Under the pieces are notes generated by a model. The model was given only the letters and a program-made list of their open reading frames with translations. It searched no databases and had not been told where the DNA came from. DNA of 64,000 bases, taken from the NCBI GenBank assembly GCA_963844625.1, contig CAWJPF010000010.1:62001-126000 (forward strand), given 5' to 3'. The DNA comes from Palsa-504 sp963844625. GTDB lineage: Bacteria; Actinomycetota; Actinomycetes; Streptosporangiales; Streptosporangiaceae. Position numbers and translations under genes: made by a program. Numbering within the stretch: the stretch's first letter is position 1; every line of letters starts with the position of its first letter. This document shows, in pieces, positions 31,438 to 39,554 of the stretch.

Positions 31438-32250
31438 ATGACCGAACAGCGGGTCACGGTGGAGATCACCGACGGGGTCGCGGATGTCCGGCTAGCCCGG
31501 CCGGAGAAGCGCAATGCCCTCGACGGGGCGATGTTCGCCGGCCTGGTCACCGCGGGCGAACGGCTCAAGTCCGAACCCGGCCTCCGGGCGGTCGTGCTCT
31601 CCGGTGAGGGGCCGGACTTCTGCGCGGGCCTGGACTTCGGCTCGTTTCAGGCGATGCGCGACGGCGAGCGGCTCAGCGCCCAGGTCGATCTGCCCCCCAG
31701 CTACGGGCCGGCCCGGGCCGCCGGGCAGCGCGCCGCGTACGTCTGGACGGAGGTCCCCGTCCCGGTGATCGCGGCCGTGACCGGCAACGCCCTGGGCGGC
31801 GGTCTGCAGATCGCGCTCGGCGCCGACATCCGCATCGTCGCGGCGGATGCGAAGCTATCCGTGCTGGAGATCAGGTGGGGCCTGGTGCCTGACATGACCG
31901 GCAGCCAGCTGCTCCCTGAGCTCGTGGGCCGGGACGTCGCCAAGGAGCTGACCTTCTCGGGGCGCGTCGTGCGCGGAGAGGAGGCCGTGGCACTGGGCCT
32001 GGCCACGCGGGTCGATCCCGATCCGCGTCAAGCCGCCCTCGAGCTGGCGCGTTCCATCGCCGCCCGCAGCCCCGATGCCATCCGGGCCGCGAAGCGGCTC
32101 CTGGACCTGGCGGGCCGCGTAGACCTGGAGACCGGCTTCGCCGCGGAGCAGAAGGAGATCGGCGCCCTCATCGGCAGCCCGAACCAAGCCGAAGCGGTCG
32201 CCGCCGAGTTCGGCCAGCGTCCGCCCCGGTTTACTGACCCGGCCCCGTGA
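31438..32250 (+). CDS. Enoyl-CoA hydratase/isomerase (crotonase) family protein
   Basis: 270 residues from the ATG at 31438, 6 nt after AAGGGA. Crotonase fold hallmarks are ARPEKRNALDGAMF, the first oxyanion-hole segment FCAGLDFGSFQAM, and the second one ALGGGLQIALGADIRI, followed by KLSVLEIRWGLVPDM. The general base glutamate of true hydratases expected after this segment is replaced by LVPDMTGSQ, as in many crotonases of undefined activity (the VPDM...SQ pattern is common in actinobacterial members). It probably acts on an acyl-CoA in the aryl-CoA or branched-chain routes encoded on both sides. Confidence 0.85.
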   Translation: MTEQRVTVEITDGVADVRLARPEKRNALDGAMFAGLVTAGERLKSEPGLRAVVLSGEGPDFCAGLDFGSFQAMRDGERLSAQVDLPPSYGPARAAGQRAAYVWTEVPVPVIAAVTGNALGGGLQIALGADIRIVAADAKLSVLEIRWGLVPDMTGSQLLPELVGRDVAKELTFSGRVVRGEEAVALGLATRVDPDPRQAALELARSIAARSPDAIRAAKRLLDLAGRVDLETGFAAEQKEIGALIGSPNQAEAVAAEFGQRPPRFTDPAP

Positions 32251-32302
32251 GCGGTGCTCAGGGACAGCTCCAGGGCTCTGGGGTGCGCGACAAAAGAGGC
32301 GC

Positions 32303-32680
32303 TCATCGCGGCAGCTGCACCAGCGCGAGGAAGAAGTCATCAATCTGCCGGACCACATGAGTGAATCGCTCGAAGTCCACCGGCTTGGCAATGTAGGCGT
32401 TAGCGTGCAGCAGGTAGCTGCGCGCGATGTCATCCTCGGCTTGCGACGTGGTCAGCATCACCACCGGGATGGCCAGGCGGGGTCTCGACCCGGACGGACA
32501 ACGCCTAAATTTCCCTAACGACACTACTCCTGCGGCACCCCGTCGAAGTAGCAGAAGGGCTGCCCCGCCGGGCAGCGGGAGTGCCACGTCGAGCAGCGCG
32601 GCCGGCCGCGCGCTATCCGGCAGCTGCGCGCGCACGGCGATGCGGCGGGCGTCAGCGCGGGAGAGCTCGTGGATGGTCAC
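32303..32680 (-). pseudogene. Chimeric gene fragment: YcaQ-like start joined to the C-terminal half of a response regulator
   Basis: 125 residues in one frame but built from two unrelated pieces. Residues 2-33 (ELSRADARRIAVRAQL and on) look like the N-terminus of YcaQ-type winged-helix DNA glycosylase-like proteins. Residues 71-125 are the last half of an Rcp1-type receiver (IPVVMLTTSQAEDDIARSY, then HANAYIAKPVDFERF and QIDDFFLALVQLPR), with the conserved Thr and Lys but without the phospho-accepting aspartate half. The ~35 residues between match neither. So the product cannot work as a receiver or glycosylase. A leaderless promoter (TAACCT 32687-32692, 6 nt before the GTG) still precedes it. 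It is best seen as a recombination scar of two lost genes. Confidence 0.65.
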
Positions 32681-32685
32681 GATAC

Positions 32686-32706
32686 GAGGTTAGGCGACCA
32701 AACCTC
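32686..32706. promoter_or_regulatory. Palindrome over the leaderless promoter of the chimeric fragment
   Basis: GAGGTT (32686-32691) and AACCTC (32701-32706) form an inverted repeat that includes the minus-strand -10 box TAACCT at 32687-32692. A regulator could bind here; it is also within 110 bp of the aquaporin start. Confidence 0.4.
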
Positions 32707-32794
32707 ACGGCTGCCTTTCCCCGCGCGTGAGCCATCCCGTAGCGTCGTGACCTATGTTCACGCCACTGTGCATGCGCAACGGGAGGGGATGGCA

Positions 32795-33547
32795 ATGATC
32801 CGGAAGTTCGCTGCTGAGTTCCTAGGCACCGCGATATTGGTATTCGTCGCCGTCGGCGTGGCCACGCTGATGTTCGGCTTCAAGTTCGCTGGCGCCAGCG
32901 TGGCGGCCGGGGTAGTGGCCACGGCGCTGGCGTTCGGCCTGACGCTGCTGTCGCTGGTGTACTTCATCGGGCCGATATCGGGCTGCCATGTCAACCCGGC
33001 GGTGACGATCGGGGCCCTGCTCGCCGGCCGCATCCCGCTGACGGAAGCCGTCGGCTACTGGATCGCCCAGTTCGCCGGCGGGATCGTGGGCGCGCTGGTG
33101 TTGTGGGGAACGTTCAGCACCTCGCCGTTGTACCACAGGACCGTCACCGGGCTGGGAACCGACGGCTGGGGCAAGGCATCGATGATCCACATCGGCCTGG
33201 GCGGAGCACTCATCTTCGAGATCATCCTGACCGCTATCTTCGTCTTCGTCATCCTCCGGGTGACCTCGGCGACGGGCAACGCGGCCACGGCGGCCATCGC
33301 CATCGGCCTGACCCTCACGGTGGTCCATCTCGTCGGCATCCCGGTTACCGGCACATCGGTAAACCCGGCCCGCAGCCTCGGCCCGGCCCTGGTCGTCGGC
33401 GGCACGGCCCTCAGCCAGGTGTGGCTCTTCATCGTGGCGCCCCTGATCGGCGGCGTCCTCGCCGCCGGGCTCCACCGGCTGTTCTACCGCGATGAGGGCG
33501 CCATCCTGGCCCCCGAGGCGCAGCAAGCCGATGTGACAGAAACGTAG
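32795..33547 (+). CDS. Aquaporin (MIP family)
   Basis: 250 residues, from the second of two close ATG codons, 8 nt after GGGAGG. Six membrane helices and two NPA half-helices are clear: GPISGCHVNPAVTIG and VGIPVTGTSVNPARSLGPAL. The length, the short loops and the residue preceding the second NPA (Thr-Ser-Val) suggest a water-specific AqpZ-type channel rather than a glycerol facilitator, which would usually carry an aspartate after the second NPAR. It lets water cross the cytoplasmic membrane. It is single and in the same direction as the following methyltransferase. Confidence 0.92.
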   Translation: MIRKFAAEFLGTAILVFVAVGVATLMFGFKFAGASVAAGVVATALAFGLTLLSLVYFIGPISGCHVNPAVTIGALLAGRIPLTEAVGYWIAQFAGGIVGALVLWGTFSTSPLYHRTVTGLGTDGWGKASMIHIGLGGALIFEIILTAIFVFVILRVTSATGNAATAAIAIGLTLTVVHLVGIPVTGTSVNPARSLGPALVVGGTALSQVWLFIVAPLIGGVLAAGLHRLFYRDEGAILAPEAQQADVTET

Positions 33548-33572
33548 CCGTAGTGACGGGGTGGGGCGGCTC

Positions 33573-34226
33573 ATGCGGGCACCGCAGATCATCCGGACGG
33601 GCACCCAGCTCAGGCCGGTGCCGCTGGTCCCGCAGATCCGGCTGCAGCAAGCCGATGACCCGGTCAGCTTGTGGCAGCGGATCGAGCTGACCTCCGGGCA
33701 GGCCGGCCTGGATCCCCCGTTCTGGGCGTTCGCCTGGGCAGGCGGGCAGGCGCTGGCCCGCTACCTGCTGGACCATCAGCAGGCGGTGCGAGGCCGGCAC
33801 GCGATCGATGTGGCCTCCGGTTCGGGCCTGGTCGCCATCGCGGCCGCCCAGGCGGGCGCGGCCGCCGTGACCGCCTACGACATCGACCCGCTCGCGGCGG
33901 CGGCTATCGGCGTGAACGCGGCCGCCAACGCCGTCACGGTCCAGGTGGCGTGCGCCGACATCCTGGGCGAGGAAAGCACCATGGATCCCGGCATCGACCT
34001 GGTGCTGGTGGCCGACGCCTTCTACCAGCGTGAGCTGGCCGCCAAGGTGGTGCGTTTCCTCGACCGATGCCACGCCCGCGGAGCCGCCGTCCTGGTCGGC
34101 GACTTCGGCCGGGCCTACCTGCCCCGCGACCGCCTGGTGCCGCTGGCCACGTATGACGTCCCCGGCCTCAGCGCGCTGGAAGACAGCGACACCAAGAGCA
34201 CCACCGTTTGGACCTTCCCCCGCTGA
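33573..34226 (+). CDS. Class I SAM-dependent methyltransferase
   Basis: 217 residues, with the start at ATG 33573 or GTG 33561. SAM-binding motif I is AIDVASGSGLVAIAAAQAGA and motif II AYDIDPLAAAAIGVNAAAN. The preceding segment PPFWAFAWAGGQALARYLLDH is the hallmark of the ETFB-lysine/nicotinamide N-methyltransferase-like group of small methyltransferases. Motif DLVLVADAFYQRE would form the active site. The protein or metabolite methylated is unknown. It lies 25 bp after the aquaporin, possibly in one transcript. Confidence 0.82.
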   Translation: MRAPQIIRTGTQLRPVPLVPQIRLQQADDPVSLWQRIELTSGQAGLDPPFWAFAWAGGQALARYLLDHQQAVRGRHAIDVASGSGLVAIAAAQAGAAAVTAYDIDPLAAAAIGVNAAANAVTVQVACADILGEESTMDPGIDLVLVADAFYQRELAAKVVRFLDRCHARGAAVLVGDFGRAYLPRDRLVPLATYDVPGLSALEDSDTKSTTVWTFPR

Positions 34227-34305
34227 CCGGGACAGCACATCCCAGGTATGCCATGCTTATACGCACCACCTCAGCCATCGGCGCCGGAAGCAGCAGGAGA
34301 ACCCC

Positions 34306-35424
34306 ATGGTGATGCCAATGGCGGGGCGTATCGCGGCCGCGGTTATCGGCGGCCTGCTTGTGCTCCTGGCGGGTTCCAGCGTCATCGGGACGCTGATTGT
34401 GACGCGGTCGGTCACCAGCCGGCTGACACGGTACGTGGACTGGATTGTCCACGGTGCCTACCACCTGGCGGTCAAGCACATCGCCGAATACAAAGACCGT
34501 GACCGGCTGCTCGCCACGCAGGCAGCGACGATCTTGATGCTCCAGCTGGCCGTATGGCTGGGAGTTTCCTATGTCGGGTTCGCCCTCGTGTTGTGGCCTT
34601 TCGCCGCCCGTGGCGTGGTGTCCGCCTTCGTCGACGCCGGGTCCTCGCTGTTCACCCTGGGCTTCGCCGTGCCAGCCGGAGCGGTGCCGGCGGTGATCGT
34701 GTTCCTGGCCGCGGCGACCGGTCTGGTGATCGTCACGCTGCAGATCGCCTACCTGCCGACGCTGTACGCGGCGTTCAACCGGAGGGAAACCGAGGTGGCG
34801 CTGCTGAACGCGCGGGGCGGTGTTCCGGCCTGGGGCCCGGAACTGCTGGCGCGGACACATTACGCGCTGGGGTCAGGCATGTCGACGATTGATACGATGC
34901 CCGCTCTGTATGGTGAGTGGGAACGCTGGGCTGCGGACGTCGCCGAAAGCCACACCACTTACCTGGGGTTGGTGCGGTTCCGCTCGCCCCAGCCACTGTC
35001 GTCCTGGGTGACGTCACTGCTGGCCGTGCTGGACTCGGCCGCGCTTTTCCTGGCCCTGTCCCCCAAAGCCGCGCCCGTGGTACCGGCGCGCCTGTGCCTG
35101 CGCGGCGGATTCCAGTGCTTCACCCGGGTCGCGCGGGCGATGGGCATCGCGGTGCCTGATGAGCCCAGCGGAGGCGAAATCAGCCTGACCTATCAGGAGT
35201 TCCTCGACGCCGTAGGGCGGATGCGCGAGGTAGGGTTCCCGATCGAGCGCGAACCTGAGGACGCATGGCCGGACTTTGTCGGCTGGCGGGTCAACTACGA
35301 GCACGCGGCCTACGCGGTAGCCGCCGCCGTCTACGCCGTGCCGGCGAATTGGTCAGGCCCGCGCCAGCCGCCCACCCCGTCCATCCCCCCCATCCGCCCG
35401 TCGCTTGGCCGGCCGCCGAAGTAG
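34306..35424 (+). CDS. Membrane protein with pore-loop-like segment, potassium-channel-like (uncertain)
   Basis: 372 residues from the ATG behind GCAGGAG. Helix 1 (about residues 7-32), helix 2 (about 75-100) and helix 3 (about 125-148) lie in the first 150 residues. Between helices 2 and 3 is AGSSLFTLGFAVPAG, which resembles a pore helix and degenerate TxGF(A/G) filter of two-helix ion channels. Residues 150-360 are soluble and cytoplasmic, with no recognised nucleotide-binding (RCK) domain. I do not know a named family. Sequence shows a channel-like arrangement but not its function. A proline-rich tail ends the protein. Confidence 0.65.
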   Translation: MVMPMAGRIAAAVIGGLLVLLAGSSVIGTLIVTRSVTSRLTRYVDWIVHGAYHLAVKHIAEYKDRDRLLATQAATILMLQLAVWLGVSYVGFALVLWPFAARGVVSAFVDAGSSLFTLGFAVPAGAVPAVIVFLAAATGLVIVTLQIAYLPTLYAAFNRRETEVALLNARGGVPAWGPELLARTHYALGSGMSTIDTMPALYGEWERWAADVAESHTTYLGLVRFRSPQPLSSWVTSLLAVLDSAALFLALSPKAAPVVPARLCLRGGFQCFTRVARAMGIAVPDEPSGGEISLTYQEFLDAVGRMREVGFPIEREPEDAWPDFVGWRVNYEHAAYAVAAAVYAVPANWSGPRQPPTPSIPPIRPSLGRPPK

Positions 35425-35441
35425 CCTGGCCGGCACCCTCG

Positions 35442-36369
35442 CTAGCGGCGCCAGCCGGCCAGGTGCGGCCGCACCGACTCGGCGAACAGCCTGGTCACCG
35501 CCTGACGCCGGTCCGGCGTGCAGGCGGCGGAGAAGACCACGGTGTCCACCCCGGCGGCGTGGTACTCGGCGAGCCTGGCCACCACCATGTCCGGGTCACC
35601 ATGCAGCAGGTAACGGTCGGCCAGCGGCTCGAAATCCTGGCGGTAGATGCGGCTCACCGACTCCACGGCCTCGCGCCGCGCCCGCGCCGGGTCGGCGTCC
35701 ACGCAGCCCCAGATGAACAGCGCGCCGGTCAGCGACGCCTCGGGCCGCTGCGCCTGCCGGGCAAAATCCCGCGCCCCGGCCAGGCTGCGCGCGAAGGACT
35801 CCGGGCTGACCAGGTAGGGCATCCAGACGTCGGCGAAACGGCCCGCCCGCCGCATCGCCGGCGTCTTGCGGCCGCCCACCCACAGCGGTGGCCGCGGCTG
35901 CTGCACGGGCGGCGGGTCCAGCCGCAGGTCCCGCAGCGAACCGAACTGTCCCTCGGCGGTCACCTTCTCCCCGGACAGCAGCCGCAGCAGAACCCCGAGC
36001 GCCTCGTCGGTGCGTGCGCCCCGCCCGGCCACCGGGACGCCGTTCGCGGCGAACTCCGGCGGGAACTCGCCGCCGACGCCGACGCCGAGCTCGAAACGGC
36101 CATGCGAGAACCCGGTCGAGGGTAGCTGCCATCTTCGCCGCCAGGGCCATCGGGTACATGGGCAAGATAGTGACCGCGCTTAGCAGCCGGATCTGCTCGG
36201 TGACCGCGGCGGCCGCGGCCAGGGTGACAAACGCATTGGACACGGGGCCTTCGAAGAAGACGTGCTCGGTGGCGGCGGCCAGGTCGAAGCCGAGCCGTTC
36301 GGCCGCACGGGCCTCGTCGGCGATACCACCCGGCTCCCCGCCCGTGTCGAGGACCAGACCTGCTCTCAT
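35442..36369 (-). pseudogene. LLM-class flavin/F420-dependent oxidoreductase, broken by a one-base frameshift
   Basis: Two adjoining frames together give a complete luciferase-like monooxygenase of about 308 residues. The first part (from ATG 36369) reads MRAGLVLDTGG, AAERLGFDLAAATEHVFF and TILPMYPMALAAKMAATLDR; the second continues SHGRFELGVGVGGEFPPEF to WMPYLVSPESFA and the C-terminus at 35442. The frame changes at the CCC run 36111-36113 (GGG in the gene): removing one G would restore LDR-F-SHGRFELGVG. The total length, 928 nt, is exactly one base over a multiple of three. Its start overlaps the stop of the biotin-carboxylase gene (ATGA), so it is the last gene of that operon. The break is either a real mutation or a sequencing error in a homopolymer. 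Confidence 0.85.
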
Positions 36370-38198
36370 GTTCCGCCTGCCCTTCCATCTGTCGCGTCGC
36401 CGGGTCCGGCGGCGTCCGCGCCGGTGACGCGGCAGATCACGGTTCCCTGGGCGACGGTGTCGCCGACGCGGACGTGCAGCCCGGTGACCCGGCCCGGGTG
36501 CGGTGCGCGCAGCGGGTTCTCCATCTTCATCGCCTCGATGACGGCCAGCAACTGCCCGGCGGTGACCTCCTCGCCCTCGTCCACCGCGAGCTGCATCACC
36601 GTACCCTGCATCGGGGCGCTGATCAGATCGCCGAGCTGCTGCCCGGCCCGTTCCAGCCGCTCGCGAGCCTGCTGGCGGGCCTGGGCCAGCGGACCTTCGC
36701 GCGCCTGCGTCAGGCCGGGCACGTCCACGTCGAGCCAGCGGCGGCCGACCCGGACGGCCACCCGCGCGTCATCTCGGTCACCGGGATCGGCCGCACCGGC
36801 GGCGGCCGCGGCGGGCCGGTAGTCCTGTTCGATCCAGCTGGTGTAGACGGCGAAACCGTCCGGGCCGTCGGCGGTGAACGCCGGCTCGGTCAGCACCGCC
36901 CGCAGGAACGGCAGGGTGGTCCGCACCCCCGCGACGTCGAACTCGGCCAGGGCCCGGCGGGCCCGTTCGATCGCCTGAAGACGGTCCCGGCCGGTGACGA
37001 CCAGCTTGGCCAGCAGCGAGTCGAACTCGCCGCCGATCACGCGGCCCGCCTCGACGCCGGAATCGAGCCGGATCCCGGGTCCGCTGGGCACGCGGAACCG
37101 CGTGATCGTCCCGGTGGACGGGGCGAACCCGCGGTCCGGGTCTTCGGCGTTGATCCGGAACTCGATGGCGTGCCGCCGCGGCGTGACCGGCCCGGCGGAT
37201 CCGAGCGCGGACTCGACCGGGTGGCCGGCCGCGATCAGCAGCTGGGCCCGGACCAGGTCCACGTCGGCGCTCTCCTCGGTCGCCGCGTGCTCGACCTGCA
37301 GGCGGGTATTGACCTCCAGGAAAGACAGCGCACCCTGCGGCGAGAGCAGGAACTCGACCGTCCCGGCGTTGACGTAGCCGGCTTCGCGGCAGATGGCCGC
37401 CGCCGAGCGCTCGAGCTCGGCCCGCTGGGCCTGGCTGAGGAACGGCGCGGGCGCCTCCTCGACCAGCTTCTGGTAGCGCCGCTGCAGGGTGCAGTCGCGG
37501 GTTCCGACGACCACTACCGTGCCGCCGATGTCGGCCAGGACCTGGGCTTCGACGTGCCGCCCGTGCTCGACGTAGGCCTCGACGAAACATTCGCCGCGCC
37601 CGAACGCGGACCTGGCCTCGCGGACCGCGGCGTCGAACAGCGCCGCGACCTCGCCGAGGTCACGGACGATCCGCAGGCCACGGCCGCCGCCGCCGTGCGC
37701 CGCCTTGATCGCGACCGGCACCCCGTGCTGTTCGGCGAACCGCACCGCCTCGGCGGCGTCGGCGACGGGACGGGTGGTGCCGGGGACCAGCGGCGCCCCG
37801 ACCCGGGCGGCGATCGCCCGGGCTCGCACCTTGTCGCCGAGAGCGCGGATCACCTCCGGCGGCGGCCCGATCCAGGTCAGTCCCGCATCCAGGACGGCCT
37901 GGGCGAAGTCGGCGTTCTCGGCCAGGAAGCCGTAGCCGGGGTGCACGGCCTCGGCGCCCGCCTGCCCGGCGGCGGCCAGCAGCTTCGCGATGTCGAGGTA
38001 GGTGTCAGCGGAACTCGTCCCGGCGAGCGGCACCGCCTCGTCGGCCAGCGCGGTGAAGGGAGCGCCGGCGTCGGGCTCGGCGTAGACGGCGATACTGGCC
38101 AGGCCCGCGTCGCGGCAGGCCCGCATCACCCGGACGGCGATCTCGCCGCGGTTGGCGATGAGCACCCGCTTGAATTCCGTGGCGGTCGGCGAGGTCAC
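36366..38198 (-). CDS. accA1: Acyl-CoA carboxylase alpha subunit (biotin carboxylase and carrier), methylcrotonyl-CoA type
   Basis: 610 residues from a GTG that overlaps the upstream lyase stop (GTGA). The biotin carboxylase domain starts with KRVLIANRGEIAVRVMRACRDAG and has the ATP-grasp loop AAHGGGGRGLRIV and active-site segment EVNTRLQVEHAATEE. A biotin carboxyl carrier domain ends the chain, with the lysine in VIEAMKMENPLRA at about residue 560. It carboxylates biotin for the beta subunit encoded three genes upstream. Operon content points to 3-methylcrotonyl-CoA as substrate of the complex, like AccA1/AccD1 of mycobacteria, though propionyl- or other acyl-CoA cannot be excluded. Confidence 0.9.
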   Translation of the reverse strand: MTSPTATEFKRVLIANRGEIAVRVMRACRDAGLASIAVYAEPDAGAPFTALADEAVPLAGTSSADTYLDIAKLLAAAGQAGAEAVHPGYGFLAENADFAQAVLDAGLTWIGPPPEVIRALGDKVRARAIAARVGAPLVPGTTRPVADAAEAVRFAEQHGVPVAIKAAHGGGGRGLRIVRDLGEVAALFDAAVREARSAFGRGECFVEAYVEHGRHVEAQVLADIGGTVVVVGTRDCTLQRRYQKLVEEAPAPFLSQAQRAELERSAAAICREAGYVNAGTVEFLLSPQGALSFLEVNTRLQVEHAATEESADVDLVRAQLLIAAGHPVESALGSAGPVTPRRHAIEFRINAEDPDRGFAPSTGTITRFRVPSGPGIRLDSGVEAGRVIGGEFDSLLAKLVVTGRDRLQAIERARRALAEFDVAGVRTTLPFLRAVLTEPAFTADGPDGFAVYTSWIEQDYRPAAAAAGAADPGDRDDARVAVRVGRRWLDVDVPGLTQAREGPLAQARQQARERLERAGQQLGDLISAPMQGTVMQLAVDEGEEVTAGQLLAVIEAMKMENPLRAPHPGRVTGLHVRVGDTVAQGTVICRVTGADAAGPGDATDGRAGGT

Positions 38199-39073
38199 GG
38201 CGAAGCTGGCTCCGCGGCGCGGGCCAGCACGGCCTGGGCCAGCCGCACGTGCACGTCATCCACCATCTCGCCGTCGACCACCCCGACCCCGGCCGCGCCG
38301 GCCGCGAGCACCGCGCGGGCGTGGGCGACCTCGTCCGGCGTGGGCGTGAAGACCTGGTGAGCCAGCTCGACCTGGCGCGGGTGGATGCAGATCTTGCCCT
38401 GGTAGCCGAGGTTCTGGCCGCCGCGTGCGTCCGCCAGGAAATGCTCGTCGTCGGCCAGGCCGACCACGGCCTGATCGATCGCGGGCAGGCCGGCCAGGAA
38501 GGCGGCCAGGCACAGCTGGCTCCGGGCGTACAGCACCTCCGCACCGCCGGGACTGCGACGCCCGCCGATGTCAGCGATGTAGTCCTCGGCGCCGAAGTAC
38601 GCGCCGCTCAGCACCGTCCCCTGGGCCGCCCCGGGGCCCGCACCCAGGCCCGCGGCCAGCAAGGGCCGGGCGTCAGCGACACCGAGCGCGGTCTCGATTC
38701 CGGCCACGAGCACGGCATCGGACCAGGAATGCTCCGCCAGGGCCCGGCGCACCTGGAGCAATTCCAGCCCGGTACCCAGCTTCGGCACCACGATGCCGGC
38801 CGCCGCGCAGGCCGCCGCGGCCGCGACGTCACCGGCAAACCAGCCGGTCCCGACCGGGTTCACCCGGATCAGCACCGTGCCCGCGACGGCCGGGTCGAGC
38901 GCGTCGATCGCGCCTGAGGCGGTCCGCCTGGCATCTTCCTTCTCCCCCGCCGCGACCGCGTCCTCCAGGTCGACGACCGCCACGTCCGGGGCGATCCGGG
39001 GAATCTTCGCGATCATGTCAGCCCGGGTAGCCGGCATGAACAGCATGCTGCGTACTCGCGTCAGCACCGGCAT
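38195..39073 (-). CDS. CitE-like lyase of the HpcH/HpaI aldolase family, probable HMG-CoA lyase
   Basis: 292 residues of a Mg-dependent TIM-barrel acyl-CoA lyase. Landmarks are RSMLFMPATRADMIAKIPR, the metal-binding VVDLEDAVAAGEKEDARR, IRVNPVGTGW, the GIETALGVADAR glutamate and GAEDYIADIGG. In mycobacteria the homologous gene in the same operon context (citE, Rv2498c) acts on hydroxymethylglutaryl-CoA-type substrates, which would close leucine breakdown to acetyl-CoA and acetoacetate. It lacks the usual long C-terminal lid of true citrate lyase. Overlaps the next gene by 4 bp. Confidence 0.85.
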   Translation of the reverse strand: MPVLTRVRSMLFMPATRADMIAKIPRIAPDVAVVDLEDAVAAGEKEDARRTASGAIDALDPAVAGTVLIRVNPVGTGWFAGDVAAAAACAAAGIVVPKLGTGLELLQVRRALAEHSWSDAVLVAGIETALGVADARPLLAAGLGAGPGAAQGTVLSGAYFGAEDYIADIGGRRSPGGAEVLYARSQLCLAAFLAGLPAIDQAVVGLADDEHFLADARGGQNLGYQGKICIHPRQVELAHQVFTPTPDEVAHARAVLAAGAAGVGVVDGEMVDDVHVRLAQAVLARAAEPASP

Positions 39074-39080
39074 GGCGCGC

Positions 39081-39554
39081 TCAGCCCTGTTCCGGATCTG
39101 GCTGGCAGCGCATCATCGCCGCCCGGACGGCCACGCACACCGTCTCGCCACGCTGGTTGATGCCGTGATGCTCGAAGGTCACGATGCCGGTGCCAGGCCT
39201 GGACCGCGACCGGCGCGCCTCCACGACGTTGGTCACCACGTGGATGGTGTCGCCGGCGAACACCGGGGCCGGGAAGTCCACCCGGGAAAAACCCAGGTTG
39301 GCGACTGTGGTGCCGAGCGTCAGCTCGGGCACGGCCAGGCCGACGACCAGGCCGAGGGTGAACAGGCTGTTTACCAGCGGCCGCCCGAACTCGGTCGTCG
39401 CCGCGAACTCCGCGTCCAGGTGCAGCGGCTGCGGATTCATGGTCATCGTCGTGAACAGCACGTTGTCGGTCTCGGTGACGGTGCGGGTGGTCGCGTGCTC
39501 CACCCGCAGGCCGACCTCGAGCTGCTCGAACCACCGTCCGGACACGGCCGTCAC
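39081..39554 (-). CDS. MaoC-family (hot-dog) hydratase
   Basis: 157 residues, a single hot-dog MaoC dehydratase domain. Opening RWFEQLEVGLRVEHATTRTVTETDNVLFTTMTMNPQPLH in pieces contains the catalytic Asp and the downstream His (NPQPLHLDAEFA), and GRPLVNSLFTLGLVVGL follows. Its family hydrates enoyl-CoA thioesters. Here the likely reaction is hydration of 3-methylglutaconyl-CoA, or a mesaconyl-like intermediate, between the carboxylase and the lyase encoded on either side. Its start overlaps the stop of the acyl-CoA synthetase (ATGA). Confidence 0.85.
   Translation of the reverse strand: MTAVSGRWFEQLEVGLRVEHATTRTVTETDNVLFTTMTMNPQPLHLDAEFAATTEFGRPLVNSLFTLGLVVGLAVPELTLGTTVANLGFSRVDFPAPVFAGDTIHVVTNVVEARRSRSRPGTGIVTFEHHGINQRGETVCVAVRAAMMRCQPDPEQG

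Noticed and set aside
32470..32500. T-arm-like GGGTCTCGACCC as a sign of a tRNA
   Set aside because: No acceptor or anticodon stems can be paired around it; no tRNA is supported in the window.
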